From Gammaproteobacteria bacterium (GTDB taxonomy: Bacteria; Pseudomonadota; Gammaproteobacteria; Xanthomonadales; SZUA-36): DNA of 64,000 nucleotides. Under the pieces are notes generated by a model. That model saw only the letters and a list, made by a program, of their open reading frames with translations. It was not told the origin of the DNA and did not search any database. Made by a program: the position numbers and the translations under genes. Position 1 is the first letter of the stretch; the number at the start of each line of letters is the position of its first letter. The stretch is taken from positions 1-64,000 of the forward strand of contig JAUHYP010000004.1 of NCBI GenBank assembly GCA_030426265.1. Reading direction: 5' to 3'. Positions 15,441-25,218 of the stretch are shown piece after piece.

Positions 15441-18400
15441 AATTCCAGGACCTCTCTTTCCCTGGATTCGTCCGCCACGTTGTCCTGGACCAGTCCGGCC
15501 GCCGCCGCATGTCCCGCGAAGTCCGCCAGCACCGAATGGGCGAACAGGGTTCGCAGCGGTACGCGCAGGCCGGAGCGGTCTTCGAGCAGGGAGATCATCC
15601 TGGTGGCCAGGATGGAGTGGCCGCCCAGATTGAAGAAGTCATCCTCGACGCCGACGTCCTCGACATGCAGCAGTTCCCGCCAGAGACCGGCGACCAGCGC
15701 CTCGGTATCGTTCCTGGGAGCGACGACCGCAGCCCTCGGCGACACCGGTTTCGGCAGGGCTTTCCGGTCGACCTTTCGGTTCGGCGTCAACGGCAGCGCT
15801 TCCATGGCGACGAAGTGCTGCGGGAGCATGTAGCGGGGCAACCGGCCCTGGAGCTGCTCGCGCAGCTCGTTCTCGTCGATCTCGCCCGTCGATGACACGT
15901 AGTAGGCGGCCAGGCGGGTGTCGCCCGGCGCCGGCTCGTACACCGTGGCGACGGCCTCGGTGACCCCGGGGACCGCGGCGAGCGCGGCCTCGATCTCGCC
16001 CAGTTCGATGCGGAAGCCCCGGACCTTGACCTGGGTATCGATGCGCTCGCGGAAGCGCAGCGCGCCATCCGCGCCGAGCGTGACGACGTCGCCGGTGCGG
16101 TACAGGAGCCCGAACTGCCGGTGTTCGATGAACCGTTCACGGGTGAGTTCGTCGCGCCCGAGATATCCCGAGGCCAGTCCGACGCCGCCGATGAAGAGTT
16201 CGCCCGGCACCCCGGCGGGCAGGACGTTCAGCTGCCGGTCGAGCACGTACACCTGCGTGCCATGGATGGGCGCTCCGATGGGCACGGTCGCCTCGGGGGC
16301 GGCCGGCCATGATTCGGCGTCGAGTGGATGGACGGTGGACCAGACCGTGGCTTCCGTGGGTCCGTACAGGTTGTAGACGCGGCTCGTGGCCTTCAACAGC
16401 TCCGTGGCCAGGTCGCCGGGGAAGGCCTCGCCGCCACACAGCACCTTGAAGCCCTCGGGGCAGGACCAGCCCGCTTCCAGCAGCATTCGCCAGGTGACGG
16501 GTGTCGCCTGCATGACGTTGGCATCGGCGTCCTCCAGCAGGCGCACCAGCGCACGGCCTTCCTGGGACTGCCCGTGGCTGGCGATGATGGTCGTACCGCC
16601 GGCAAGGAGCGGGCCGAACAGTTCCAGCCCCGCGATATCGAAGGACAACGTGGTGACGGCCACCAAGCGGCTGTCCGCGTCCAGTCCCGGCAGGAGACAC
16701 ATGCTCTGCAGGAAATTGCTGAAGGCCCGGTGGGGGATGTCCACGCCCTTGGGGCGGCCCGTGGACCCGGAGGTGTAGATCACGTAAGCGCGCTGGTCGG
16801 CGGAATGGCGCCCGACCGGCGCCGCCGCTTCGTCGACGCCGGCCGCGTCGTCCACGAACAGGGTGGGCAGCTCCGGGCCGGCGCCCGGCTGCGTCGCGCG
16901 GCTCGTGATCAGCGCGGACAGGCCGGCGTCCTCCATCATGAACTGCAGTCGATCCGCCGGGAACTCGGGGTCGAGGGGCACGTAGGCGGCGCCGAGCTTC
17001 CAGATGGCCAGCAGGGAGACCAGCATGTCCGCATTGCGGGGCAGGGCGACCCCGATCAGGGCCTCCGCGGAATCCGCAACCAGGGCGGCCAGCCGGGCGG
17101 CGCGTTTCGAGGAATGGTCGTCCAGTTCGCGGTAGGTCAGTCGCCCGTCTTCGCCGACAACGGCGACGGCGTCCGGGGTGTCTGTGACCTGCGCCCGGAA
17201 CAGATCGAGGAAATGGCGGCCATGGTCCAGTCCGTCCGGACCCGTCGCCACTTGCAGGAGCCGGTCGCGGTCCGCCTGCGTCAGCAGCTCGAGTTCCGCG
17301 GTCCGTGCCTGCGGCGCCTCGCAGGCGGCGTCCAGCAGGGTGAAGTATTCCGCCATGCGGTTGCGGATCGAGGCCTCTTCGAACAGGTTGCTGTTGTACT
17401 GCAGGTGAACGAGCAGGCCGTCCTGGTCCTCGGCGATGTTGACGAACAGTTCGAAGTTCTCGAAGGCCCGCGGATTGGTCGTGAGTCCCGGGCTGGCCGA
17501 GCCGAAGTCGAAATCGGAGGCATCCGCCGGCGGGTCGAGGTTGAACTGCACGGAGACGATGGGCAGCCGGCTGGGATCCCGGGCGATGGGCAGGCGTTTG
17601 ATGAGGCGCCCGAAGGTGTAGCCCTGGTGCTCGAGGCCGTCGGTCAGTTTTTCCTGGACGTTCCCCACCAGGCGCTCGAAGGGGTCGTTGACGTCGACCT
17701 GCACACGCAAGGGCAACAGGTTCACGCAGTGCCCGACCAGGTTCGGCATGCCGGAAACCACCTGGCCGGCCGTCGGGATGCCCACGACGAGGTCGTGGTT
17801 GCCCGTCAGTCGCGCCGTGAAAGCGAACCAGCCGGCGAGCAGCACGTTGAAGAGGCTGGCGTTGCGGGACGTGGCCAGGGCCCTCAGCCGGTCCAGGCGC
17901 GCGCGGTCCACCCGCAATTCGACGAGCTTCGACTCGAAGGTCCGCATTTTCGGTCGTGGACGGTCCGCCGGGAAGTCCAGCACCGGCGGAATCGTGTGGT
18001 ACTCGTCGAGCCAGTAGTCCTCGGCCTCGGTGTCGGCGAGGTCGGACGCGTCCCGGTTGTAGTCGCCCAGGTTGTCGGCCGGGGGTAGGGTGGCCTCTCC
18101 GCCTTCGCAATGCGAGCGGTACAGCCGGACCAGTTCCTTGATCAACAATTGGATGGACCAGCCGTCGCAGACGATGTGGTGACAGGTCACCACCAGGGTC
18201 GGGCGGTCGCCGCCCCGGCCGGCCAGGGTGAATCGGAAGAGGGGGCCCCTGACGAGGTCGAACGGCGTGCGCACGTCCGTCTCGATGATCTGCCCCAACG
18301 GCTCGTCGCTGGTGCGCAGGGCGATGTGCGACTCCGCCGTGACCTTGACCAGGGCGCCGTCGGGCGACACGCAGGCGCGCAGGGCCTCGTGGCGCATCGC

Positions 18401-21400
18401 GATGTCGTCGATCGCCTTTTGCAGCAGGCCGACATCCAGGTCCGCCGGCATCGCGACACTGACCGAATCGTTGAAGGCGCAGGAAGCGTCGTCGCCCAGT
18501 TGCGCCGACGACCAGATTTCCTGCTGGGACTCGCTGGCGGGGAAGATCCGCGCGAGTTTCGTCGTCCACGGGTCGGCGGCCACGACCTTGCCGGACACGG
18601 TATCGACCCAGGCGCCGTCGGCCGCCCGGAACCAGCCCGGGTGGCCTTCCGGGTCCTCGCCCAGGCGGGCGGTCTCGTCCGGCGCCTGCAGCGGAACGGC
18701 CGGGGCCGACACAGCGTCGGGGTTGAGCTGTCGGGGTTCCACCAGGAGGCCTGATTCGACCATCCAGGCCAGGCTGTTCTCGATGGCTTCGACCACCTCC
18801 TCGAGATGCGCCTCGGTGTGCGCCAGCGTCATGTAGGAAGGAAAGCCTTCCAGGGCGAACACGCCGTTCTGTCGCAGCGCATACCAGAACAGTGACCCCA
18901 GCGCGCTGACGTCGCTGTTGCGCAGGTACATCACCGAGGTGAAATGCGCGAGTTCGAACGGCGCCTCGTAGCGCCGGAAGATCGCATTGACCCGGGCGGC
19001 GAATCGCTCGGTGCGTTCGGTGAGGTCCTTCTGCAGCTCGGGGCCGGCCTTCCGCAGCTTTCCGAGCATGGTGCGGCAGGCGGCGATCGCCAGGGGGTGG
19101 CGCACGAAGGTGCCCGCGAAAAAGGTCACGCCGGCGTCCGGCCCGGAGTCGTCGCCGTAATTCCAGTCGCCCCCGTCGAAGGTGTTCATGATGTCTCTGC
19201 GTCCGGCGACGATGCCGATGGGCATGTTGCCGCCCGCCACCTTGCCGTAAGTGGCGAGGTCGGCCTCGATACCGAACCAGGCCTGGGCCCCGCCCGGATG
19301 GCAGCGGAAGCCGGTGACCACCTCGTCGAAGATCAGGACGGTGCCATGGCGGCGCGTGATCTCGCGGATGGATTTCAGGAAGGCCGCCGGCCGGATGTCA
19401 GGGGTGCGGCTCTGCACGGGCTCGAGCAGCACGGCAGCCACCGCATCCCCGATCTCGTCGAGGACCTCGAGACTGGCGTCACTGTTCCAGGGCAGGACGA
19501 CCACCTCGGCCACGCTGGTCGCGGGAATGCCCGGCGAGCCCGGCACGGTCCTGAGCAGGCCCGGGGCGTTGGCCGAGCGCGTCAGTACCTCGTCGAAATT
19601 GCCGTGATAGGACCCTTCGAAGATCACGATCTTCGAACGCCGCGTGTAGGTCCGGGCGCAGCGAATGGCCGCCTGGACGGCTTCGGAGCCCGTGCACATG
19701 AAGCTCGCACGGTCCATGCCGGTGAGCTGGCACACGAGGTCGGCCGTTTCGCCGGCCAGGTTCGACTGGGGACCGATCTCGATGCCGGCGTCGAGCTGTT
19801 CCCTGATGGCCGCGTTGATGTCCGGTTCGGCGTGCCCGAGCAGATTGGGCCCGAAGCCGCTCAGCATGTCGATGTAACGATTGCCATCGATGTCCCAGAT
19901 CTCCGAGCCCTGGCTGCGGGTGCAGACCAGTGGATAGACCATCTCCTTCCACACGCGGTTGAAGCCCGCGGCGGTCCTTGGGTCGGCATGGGCGGGTCGG
20001 TACCGGGCGGTGTGCGCCTTGGAACCGGCGGTTTTCGCGACGTGGACTTCGATGAAATCCCGGATGGCCCGCGTGCGCTGTTCGCCCAGTTCGGACCAGG
20101 CGCTGAAACTGGTGGGGCGCGTGTCGCGCCGGTGGTGGCCCTTCTTTTTCCGTTTCGGCGCGCGCCGGGGCAGGGACGAGCGGATGGGCGTGCCGTCCTG
20201 GCCGGAGCCACTGCGGGCCGCGGGGGCCGGTTTCCTGGCGTCGGCAGCATCCGGGGCCTGGCTCTCCACCCGCGCCGACACCTTGTCGATGGTGTCCAGG
20301 GTCTGGCTGAGGTCCTTGATGGTCAGCACGACCCCGAAGGTCTGCTGGAGGGCGACTGCCACCTGGGTGAGCAGCAGGGAATCGAGGCCCAGGTCCGTGA
20401 AGGTCTTGCCGCTGTCGCTGGCGATCAGTTCGAATCCGGTGACGTCACGGAACACCGTCGTGACCTGGGTCTTGATGTCCTGCACGACCGGCTCGGCGGC
20501 TTCCTCCGGCGCGTCGTCCGCGTCCCGCGGCGCCGGCGCCGACACGGGCTCGAGCCAGTGCCGGTCCCTGCGGAAGGGGTAGGTGGGCAGCCGGACCCGT
20601 TGGTGTGCGTCCTCGCTCCACCAGTCCTCGACCGGCAAGGGGTAGCCGGCGCACCAGAGCGCGCCCAGGGCCAGCCAGGAGGCCACGTACGCCTCGTCCT
20701 CGACGAGGCCCAGGGACGGGGTCGCGAAATGGTCAGCGCTGCATTGCTGGGAGAACAGGGAGGCGAGCGTCCTGCCGGGGCCGAGTTCCAGCAGGGCGAT
20801 GCCTTGAGAGGCGGTGTACGACTGCAGGCTTGTGGCGGCGTCGCTGAACCGGACCGGCCGGCGCAGCTGTTGCACCCAGTATTCCGTGGACCGGGCCTCC
20901 TCGTCGCTGAGCAACTGGCCGGTGCAGGTCGAGATGATCGGTATCCGGGGCGCGTGCCGCGCGACGCCGTCGACGACCGCGGTGAATGCTTCCAGGGCGC
21001 CATCCATCATGCTCGAATGGAAGGCGTGGGAAGTCTTGAGCATGGCCACGCGCAGGTCCCGGGCCCGGAGCGTTTCCGCGATCGCTTCCAGTCGTTCCGA
21101 CGGTCCGGACAGCACGCAGGCCTCCGGCGCATTCCGGGCCGCGACGCAGACTTCGTCGTCGATGAACTCGGCCAGCTGGTCGGGTGTCGCCGAGACCGAC
21201 AGCATGGCGCCGCGCGGCTGGGCCTGCATCAGCCGTCCGCGTTCGCACACGAGCAGGGCGGCGTCCTCGAGGCTGAACACGCCCGCGATACAGGCGGCGG
21301 CGAATTCGCCGATGCTGTGGCCGACCAGGAGGTCCGGCTCCAGCCCGGCGGCCCGGTAGTGCGCCGCAAGGGCGTAGCCGACGGCAAACAGGGCGGGCTG

Positions 21401-23191
21401 GGCATACTTCGTTTCGGAGATGCGCTCGGCCGCATCGCCCGGCAGTTCGCCATCGCGCTGCAACAGCTGTCGAAGGTCGAGATCCAGGTGCGGATTGAGC
21501 TGTTCGATGGCGCGAGAGAGGGCTTCGCGGTAGGCGTCCGAGCGCCCCTCGAGCGCCGCGCCCATGCCGGCCCGCTGCGCCCCCTGTCCGGGGAAAGCCC
21601 ACACCAGGGTGTCGAGCGGCCGCGCCTTGCCGCGGACGATTCGCGTGGACTGTTCGTCGAAGGCCGCCAGTTCCTCGATTCCGGTGGCGAACAGGGCCGC
21701 CCGCGTGTCGAAGCGCTTGCGGGAACGGGCCAGCGTGTAGCCGACGTCGGCCAGGTCCGGCATATCGGGCTGTGTTCGGGCCTGGTCGGAGAGGTTCATC
21801 GCCTGCCGCATGCAGGTCTCCGTGTCCCGGGCCGAAAGCAGCAGCAAGGGTGGCGTATCGGCGCTCGGGGCGCGTGGCGCCTTCGTGGCGGCCGGGGGTT
21901 GCTCGACCAGGGCGTGGGCATTGGTTCCACCGACCCCGAAGGAGCTCACGCCGGCGCGGCGGGGCGTGGCGTCAGGCCAGGCCACGGCCTCGGAGTTGAC
22001 GTAGAAGCGGCTGCCCTCGAGTTGCAGGTCCGGATTGGGCGTCTCGAAGTTGATGGTCGGCGGAATGACGCCGTCGCGGACCGCCAGCGCGGCCTTGATC
22101 ACGCCGGCGATGCCCGCGGCGTGGATGGCATGGCCGATGTTGCTTTTCAGGGCGCCGAGCGCACACGGCCCCGCAGAAGGGTCGGCGCCGTACACCGTGC
22201 GGATGGCCGCGACTTCGATCGGGTCTCCGAGACGGGTCGCCGTACCGTGCGTCTCGATCAGGCCGACCGAGGCGGGATCCACATCCGCGATGGCCAGGGC
22301 GGCGCTCAGGGCGTCGATCTGTCCATTGACGCTGGGGGCGGTGTAACTGACCTTGTCGGCGCCGTCGTTGTTGATGCCGACGCCCCGGATCACCGCGTAG
22401 ATGTCGTCGCCGTCGGCGACGGCGTCCTCGAGGCGCTTGAGCGCGATGACCGCGGCGCCGTCATTGAAGGTCGTGCCGCTGGAGTGCGCGTCGAAGGGCC
22501 GGCAATGCCCGTCGGCGGACAGCATCTCGCCCTCGTGGTGCAGGTAACCGGCGTTCAGGGGTACCGAGATGCTGGCGCCGCCGGCCAGCGCGGCATTGCA
22601 CTCGAAGTTGAGCAACGACTGCATGGCCTGGCCGATGGCGACCAGCGAGGTCGAGCAGGCGGTGGCCAGCGTGATCGCCGGTCCGGTCAGGTTCAACTTG
22701 TAGGCGATTCTGGAGGCGGGGAAGTCGAACTCGTTCGCCAACTGGGCGTTGAACTCACCGTAGCGCTGCTCGGCCGCGCTGCCGCGCACGTGCCGGGCGT
22801 AGTACCGGTTCCAGTTGGTGCCGACCCAGACGCCGACCAGGTTGTCGCCCTCGCCGGGAACGATGCCCGCGTCCTCGAGGGCCGCCCAGGACAGTTCGAG
22901 CAGCAGGCGCTGCTGTGGATCCATGAGGCTGGCTTCGACGGGCGGGATGTCGAAAAACTTCGCATCGAACCGGTCGACATCGTCCAGCCGCCCCTTGGCC
23001 CGGACGTAATTGGGCTGGGACTTGATCGCGTCGGGAATACTCGCGTCGATCTCGTCCGCGGAAAAGAAGGTGATCGACTCGCGCCCCTCGCGCAGGTTCC
23101 GCCAGAAGGCCTCGAGATCCTGGGCCCCGGGATAACGGCAGGCGATGCCGACGATTGCGACGGCGTTTTCGGGCAATGCTTGCTGGTTCAT
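15437..23191 (-). CDS. Hybrid PKS-NRPS megasynthase: KS-AT-ACP-aminotransferase-C-A-PCP
   Basis: A 2584-residue protein. The ketosynthase (1-430) has the cysteine in TACSTS (about 178) and the histidines in THGTAT and NIGHA. The acyltransferase (about 525-810) has GHSIGE and a malonyl-type HAFH. An ACP follows with LGLDSLL (about 940), then a lysine-rich linker. The PLP aminotransferase (about 1040-1480) has FDEVVTGFR and lysine in YGKVAGG. A condensation domain has intact HHIVCDGWS (about 1672). An adenylation domain has YTSGSTGRPKG (about 2137), NLYGPTEAT and YRTGD, and a carrier domain has LGGHSIL (about 2526). Hand-read specificity residues D-I-L-Q-L-G-L-V-W suggest glycine. The ACP-aminotransferase order matches MycA/McyE-type enzymes that turn a beta-keto into a beta-amino thioester. 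No ketoreductase, dehydratase or thioesterase is visible. Confidence 0.92.
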   Translation of the reverse strand: MNQQALPENAVAIVGIACRYPGAQDLEAFWRNLREGRESITFFSADEIDASIPDAIKSQPNYVRAKGRLDDVDRFDAKFFDIPPVEASLMDPQQRLLLELSWAALEDAGIVPGEGDNLVGVWVGTNWNRYYARHVRGSAAEQRYGEFNAQLANEFDFPASRIAYKLNLTGPAITLATACSTSLVAIGQAMQSLLNFECNAALAGGASISVPLNAGYLHHEGEMLSADGHCRPFDAHSSGTTFNDGAAVIALKRLEDAVADGDDIYAVIRGVGINNDGADKVSYTAPSVNGQIDALSAALAIADVDPASVGLIETHGTATRLGDPIEVAAIRTVYGADPSAGPCALGALKSNIGHAIHAAGIAGVIKAALAVRDGVIPPTINFETPNPDLQLEGSRFYVNSEAVAWPDATPRRAGVSSFGVGGTNAHALVEQPPAATKAPRAPSADTPPLLLLSARDTETCMRQAMNLSDQARTQPDMPDLADVGYTLARSRKRFDTRAALFATGIEELAAFDEQSTRIVRGKARPLDTLVWAFPGQGAQRAGMGAALEGRSDAYREALSRAIEQLNPHLDLDLRQLLQRDGELPGDAAERISETKYAQPALFAVGYALAAHYRAAGLEPDLLVGHSIGEFAAACIAGVFSLEDAALLVCERGRLMQAQPRGAMLSVSATPDQLAEFIDDEVCVAARNAPEACVLSGPSERLEAIAETLRARDLRVAMLKTSHAFHSSMMDGALEAFTAVVDGVARHAPRIPIISTCTGQLLSDEEARSTEYWVQQLRRPVRFSDAATSLQSYTASQGIALLELGPGRTLASLFSQQCSADHFATPSLGLVEDEAYVASWLALGALWCAGYPLPVEDWWSEDAHQRVRLPTYPFRRDRHWLEPVSAPAPRDADDAPEEAAEPVVQDIKTQVTTVFRDVTGFELIASDSGKTFTDLGLDSLLLTQVAVALQQTFGVVLTIKDLSQTLDTIDKVSARVESQAPDAADARKPAPAARSGSGQDGTPIRSSLPRRAPKRKKKGHHRRDTRPTSFSAWSELGEQRTRAIRDFIEVHVAKTAGSKAHTARYRPAHADPRTAAGFNRVWKEMVYPLVCTRSQGSEIWDIDGNRYIDMLSGFGPNLLGHAEPDINAAIREQLDAGIEIGPQSNLAGETADLVCQLTGMDRASFMCTGSEAVQAAIRCARTYTRRSKIVIFEGSYHGNFDEVLTRSANAPGLLRTVPGSPGIPATSVAEVVVLPWNSDASLEVLDEIGDAVAAVLLEPVQSRTPDIRPAAFLKSIREITRRHGTVLIFDEVVTGFRCHPGGAQAWFGIEADLATYGKVAGGNMPIGIVAGRRDIMNTFDGGDWNYGDDSGPDAGVTFFAGTFVRHPLAIAACRTMLGKLRKAGPELQKDLTERTERFAARVNAIFRRYEAPFELAHFTSVMYLRNSDVSALGSLFWYALRQNGVFALEGFPSYMTLAHTEAHLEEVVEAIENSLAWMVESGLLVEPRQLNPDAVSAPAVPLQAPDETARLGEDPEGHPGWFRAADGAWVDTVSGKVVAADPWTTKLARIFPASESQQEIWSSAQLGDDASCAFNDSVSVAMPADLDVGLLQKAIDDIAMRHEALRACVSPDGALVKVTAESHIALRTSDEPLGQIIETDVRTPFDLVRGPLFRFTLAGRGGDRPTLVVTCHHIVCDGWSIQLLIKELVRLYRSHCEGGEATLPPADNLGDYNRDASDLADTEAEDYWLDEYHTIPPVLDFPADRPRPKMRTFESKLVELRVDRARLDRLRALATSRNASLFNVLLAGWFAFTARLTGNHDLVVGIPTAGQVVSGMPNLVGHCVNLLPLRVQVDVNDPFERLVGNVQEKLTDGLEHQGYTFGRLIKRLPIARDPSRLPIVSVQFNLDPPADASDFDFGSASPGLTTNPRAFENFELFVNIAEDQDGLLVHLQYNSNLFEEASIRNRMAEYFTLLDAACEAPQARTAELELLTQADRDRLLQVATGPDGLDHGRHFLDLFRAQVTDTPDAVAVVGEDGRLTYRELDDHSSKRAARLAALVADSAEALIGVALPRNADMLVSLLAIWKLGAAYVPLDPEFPADRLQFMMEDAGLSALITSRATQPGAGPELPTLFVDDAAGVDEAAAPVGRHSADQRAYVIYTSGSTGRPKGVDIPHRAFSNFLQSMCLLPGLDADSRLVAVTTLSFDIAGLELFGPLLAGGTTIIASHGQSQEGRALVRLLEDADANVMQATPVTWRMLLEAGWSCPEGFKVLCGGEAFPGDLATELLKATSRVYNLYGPTEATVWSTVHPLDAESWPAAPEATVPIGAPIHGTQVYVLDRQLNVLPAGVPGELFIGGVGLASGYLGRDELTRERFIEHRQFGLLYRTGDVVTLGADGALRFRERIDTQVKVRGFRIELGEIEAALAAVPGVTEAVATVYEPAPGDTRLAAYYVSSTGEIDENELREQLQGRLPRYMLPQHFVAMEALPLTPNRKVDRKALPKPVSPRAAVVAPRNDTEALVAGLWRELLHVEDVGVEDDFFNLGGHSILATRMISLLEDRSGLRVPLRTLFAHSVLADFAGHAAAAGLVQDNVADESREREVLEF

Positions 23192-23244
23192 CGTTCCCCC
23201 TATTGAACGAATGCCGGCCGCTCAGGGCGCCTTGGCCCGGAGTG

Positions 23245-25152
23245 TCATGTCCGCACCCGGCCGGCCTTGCGCCGAGCCAGTTGCTGCCGGCGCCGGGCCG
23301 CCCGGTCCGTGGCGGTCGCCGCGGCGGACTCGGGCTGGGCCAGCGCGTCGAGATGAGACGCCAGCTTCGAAACCGTGGGGTACTGGAACAGGCTGACCAG
23401 CGGAATCTCCGTAGCCAACTGCTTTTCCAGGGCCTGCTTGACCCGGATCATGTCCATCGACGTGCCCCCCACGTCAAAAAAGTTGTCGTCGTTGCCTTTC
23501 AGGTCGATACCCGAAACCACGTTCCGCCAGGTCGCGGCCACCAGCCTCGCCATGTCATTGCCACCGCCGTTGGCCGGCGCCGGGTCCTTGCCGTGAAACG
23601 GATACGGCAATGCCCCGACATCGACCTTGCCATTGGCCGTTGTCGGTAGCTCACTGATACACACGTAAACGGACGGCACCATGAATCGCGGCAGGGCGCC
23701 GGCCAGCCGGTTCTGCAATTCGGTCCGGTCGAATTCGCCGACGAGATAGGCCGCCAGTTTCTGGTCGCCTTCCGGCGTTTCGACGGCCAGGACATGGGCA
23801 TGGTGCAAGCGCGGGTCGGCCAGCAGCGCCGCCTCGATTTCGCCCGGTTCGATGCGGTGGCCATGCAGCTTCAACTGGCGGTCGGCCCGGCCGTGAAAAT
23901 GGATGACGCCGTCGTCGTCCTGCCTGGCGAGGTCGCCCGTCCGGTACCAGCGCTCGCCCCCGGCGTCGGTGACGAAGCGTTCGGATGTCAATTCAGGGCG
24001 GCCCAGGTATTCCAGCGCCAGGCCCTCGCCGCCGGTCACCAGTTCGCCGACCGTGCCGGCGGGAACGTCTTCCAAGGCGCCGTTCACGATCCACACCGCC
24101 GTGCCCGTAATGGCCTTTCCGATGGGGAGTTCCGTGGCCTGTTCGTCGAGGTCCTGCGGGCGGACCGTGTGACAGCAGGTGAAGGTCGTGTTCTCGGTCG
24201 GACCGTAGCCGTTGACCAGCGTGGTCCGGGGCCAGAGCGCGGCGGCCTGGCGTACGTGCGGAACGGAGGCTCTTTCGCCGCCGAACAGCACGGTGGCCGC
24301 GCCTTCGAGCCCCCTTGGGCGTAACTGGACCCATTGGTTGAACAGTGCGGCCGTCAGCCACAGGGCGTTGATGTCGTGCTTGTCAGCCAGGGGGTCCAGG
24401 CCGGCGGGGTCGAAAATGCCCTCCGGGTGCAGCACGCAGGTTCCGCCGTTGAGCAGCGGTCCCCAGATTTCCAGGGTCGCCGCGTCGAAGGACTGGGGCG
24501 CGGCGTGCAGGAACCGGGTGTGCGGGTCCAGGGGCATGAAATCGGTCCCGACCACGAGCCGGACCACGGCCCGGTGCGGCACCACGACGCCCTTGGGTTC
24601 CCCGGTCGAGCCGGAGGTGTACATGACGTAGAGCGGCGTGTCCGGGGCTGCGCCCTCGAATGAACGGGCCGATCCGCGGCACTCCGAAAGGGGCAGGGCG
24701 CCGGACGGCGCGGAGCGTCCCGCCGTCAGGAGCACCCGCACCTTGGCATCCGACAGGAGGTATCGACGGCGCTCTTCCGGCCACTCGGCATCCAGTGGAA
24801 CATAGCTCGCGCCGATCGTGGCAATCCCCAGCATGGCCGCCAGGGTGTCGAAGCGGCGGGATTGCACCAGGCCGACCCAGTCGCCGGGTCCCAGTCCGTG
24901 TTGTTCGACGAGGGCGCCGGCAATTTCCAGGCGCCGCTCATTCAGCCTGGCATAGCTGTAACTCGGGTCCGAACGGGTGGAATCCGGTGTTGCTTCGATG
25001 ACGGCAATGGCATCCGCGTGGTGCGCGACGATGTGTTCGAAACGCGCCACGACGTCGCGAACGGCGCCCAAATGGCCGCTATCGCCCCCACAAATGTCGT
25101 GATCGTGCGTCACTGCTTCCCCTTTTGGTAACCCCAAAGGCGCCCCCTTCAT
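23245..25152 (-). CDS. NRPS A-PCP protein (loading or trans-acting)
   Basis: A 635-residue stand-alone adenylation plus carrier protein. Motifs in order are YVMYTSGSTGEPKG, SFDAATLEIWGPLL, NGYGPTENT, WYRTGD, KLHGHRIEPGEIE, NGKVDV, then FFDVGGTSMDM (serine about 563). Hand-aligned specificity residues read D-A-L-W-L-G-G-T-F, close to valine signatures as I remember them. There is no condensation domain, as expected for an initiating module or one that charges another carrier. It is the first assembly-line gene of the minus-strand block, 53 bases before the megasynthase. The ATG at 25152 was used; a GTG at 25113 has a better ribosome-binding site (AGGGGA) and may be the true start. Confidence 0.88.
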   Translation of the reverse strand: MKGAPLGLPKGEAVTHDHDICGGDSGHLGAVRDVVARFEHIVAHHADAIAVIEATPDSTRSDPSYSYARLNERRLEIAGALVEQHGLGPGDWVGLVQSRRFDTLAAMLGIATIGASYVPLDAEWPEERRRYLLSDAKVRVLLTAGRSAPSGALPLSECRGSARSFEGAAPDTPLYVMYTSGSTGEPKGVVVPHRAVVRLVVGTDFMPLDPHTRFLHAAPQSFDAATLEIWGPLLNGGTCVLHPEGIFDPAGLDPLADKHDINALWLTAALFNQWVQLRPRGLEGAATVLFGGERASVPHVRQAAALWPRTTLVNGYGPTENTTFTCCHTVRPQDLDEQATELPIGKAITGTAVWIVNGALEDVPAGTVGELVTGGEGLALEYLGRPELTSERFVTDAGGERWYRTGDLARQDDDGVIHFHGRADRQLKLHGHRIEPGEIEAALLADPRLHHAHVLAVETPEGDQKLAAYLVGEFDRTELQNRLAGALPRFMVPSVYVCISELPTTANGKVDVGALPYPFHGKDPAPANGGGNDMARLVAATWRNVVSGIDLKGNDDNFFDVGGTSMDMIRVKQALEKQLATEIPLVSLFQYPTVSKLASHLDALAQPESAAATATDRAARRRQQLARRKAGRVRT

Positions 25153-25169
25153 TGCGCCTTTGTCCCCTA

Positions 25170-25200
25170 TATTTAGCAGAATTCAGCACCTTAGCGTCAA
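25170..25200 (-). promoter_or_regulatory. Candidate promoter in front of the A-PCP gene
   Basis: On the minus strand TTGACG (25200 to 25195, five of six consensus) is followed after 18-19 bases by CTAAATA in a 66-base AT-rich gap. The -10 is weak. It could be the start of the NRPS/PKS transcription unit, separate from the gene at 25219-26967. Confidence 0.28.
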
Positions 25201-25218
25201 TAGTGCGAAACCGATGCA

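Noticed and set aside
18944-23206. A 1420-codon open frame on the plus strand opposite the megasynthase
   Set aside because: High third-position GC leaves the antisense frame free of stops. The minus-strand frame carries all the KS, AT, aminotransferase and NRPS motifs, and the antisense translation has none.
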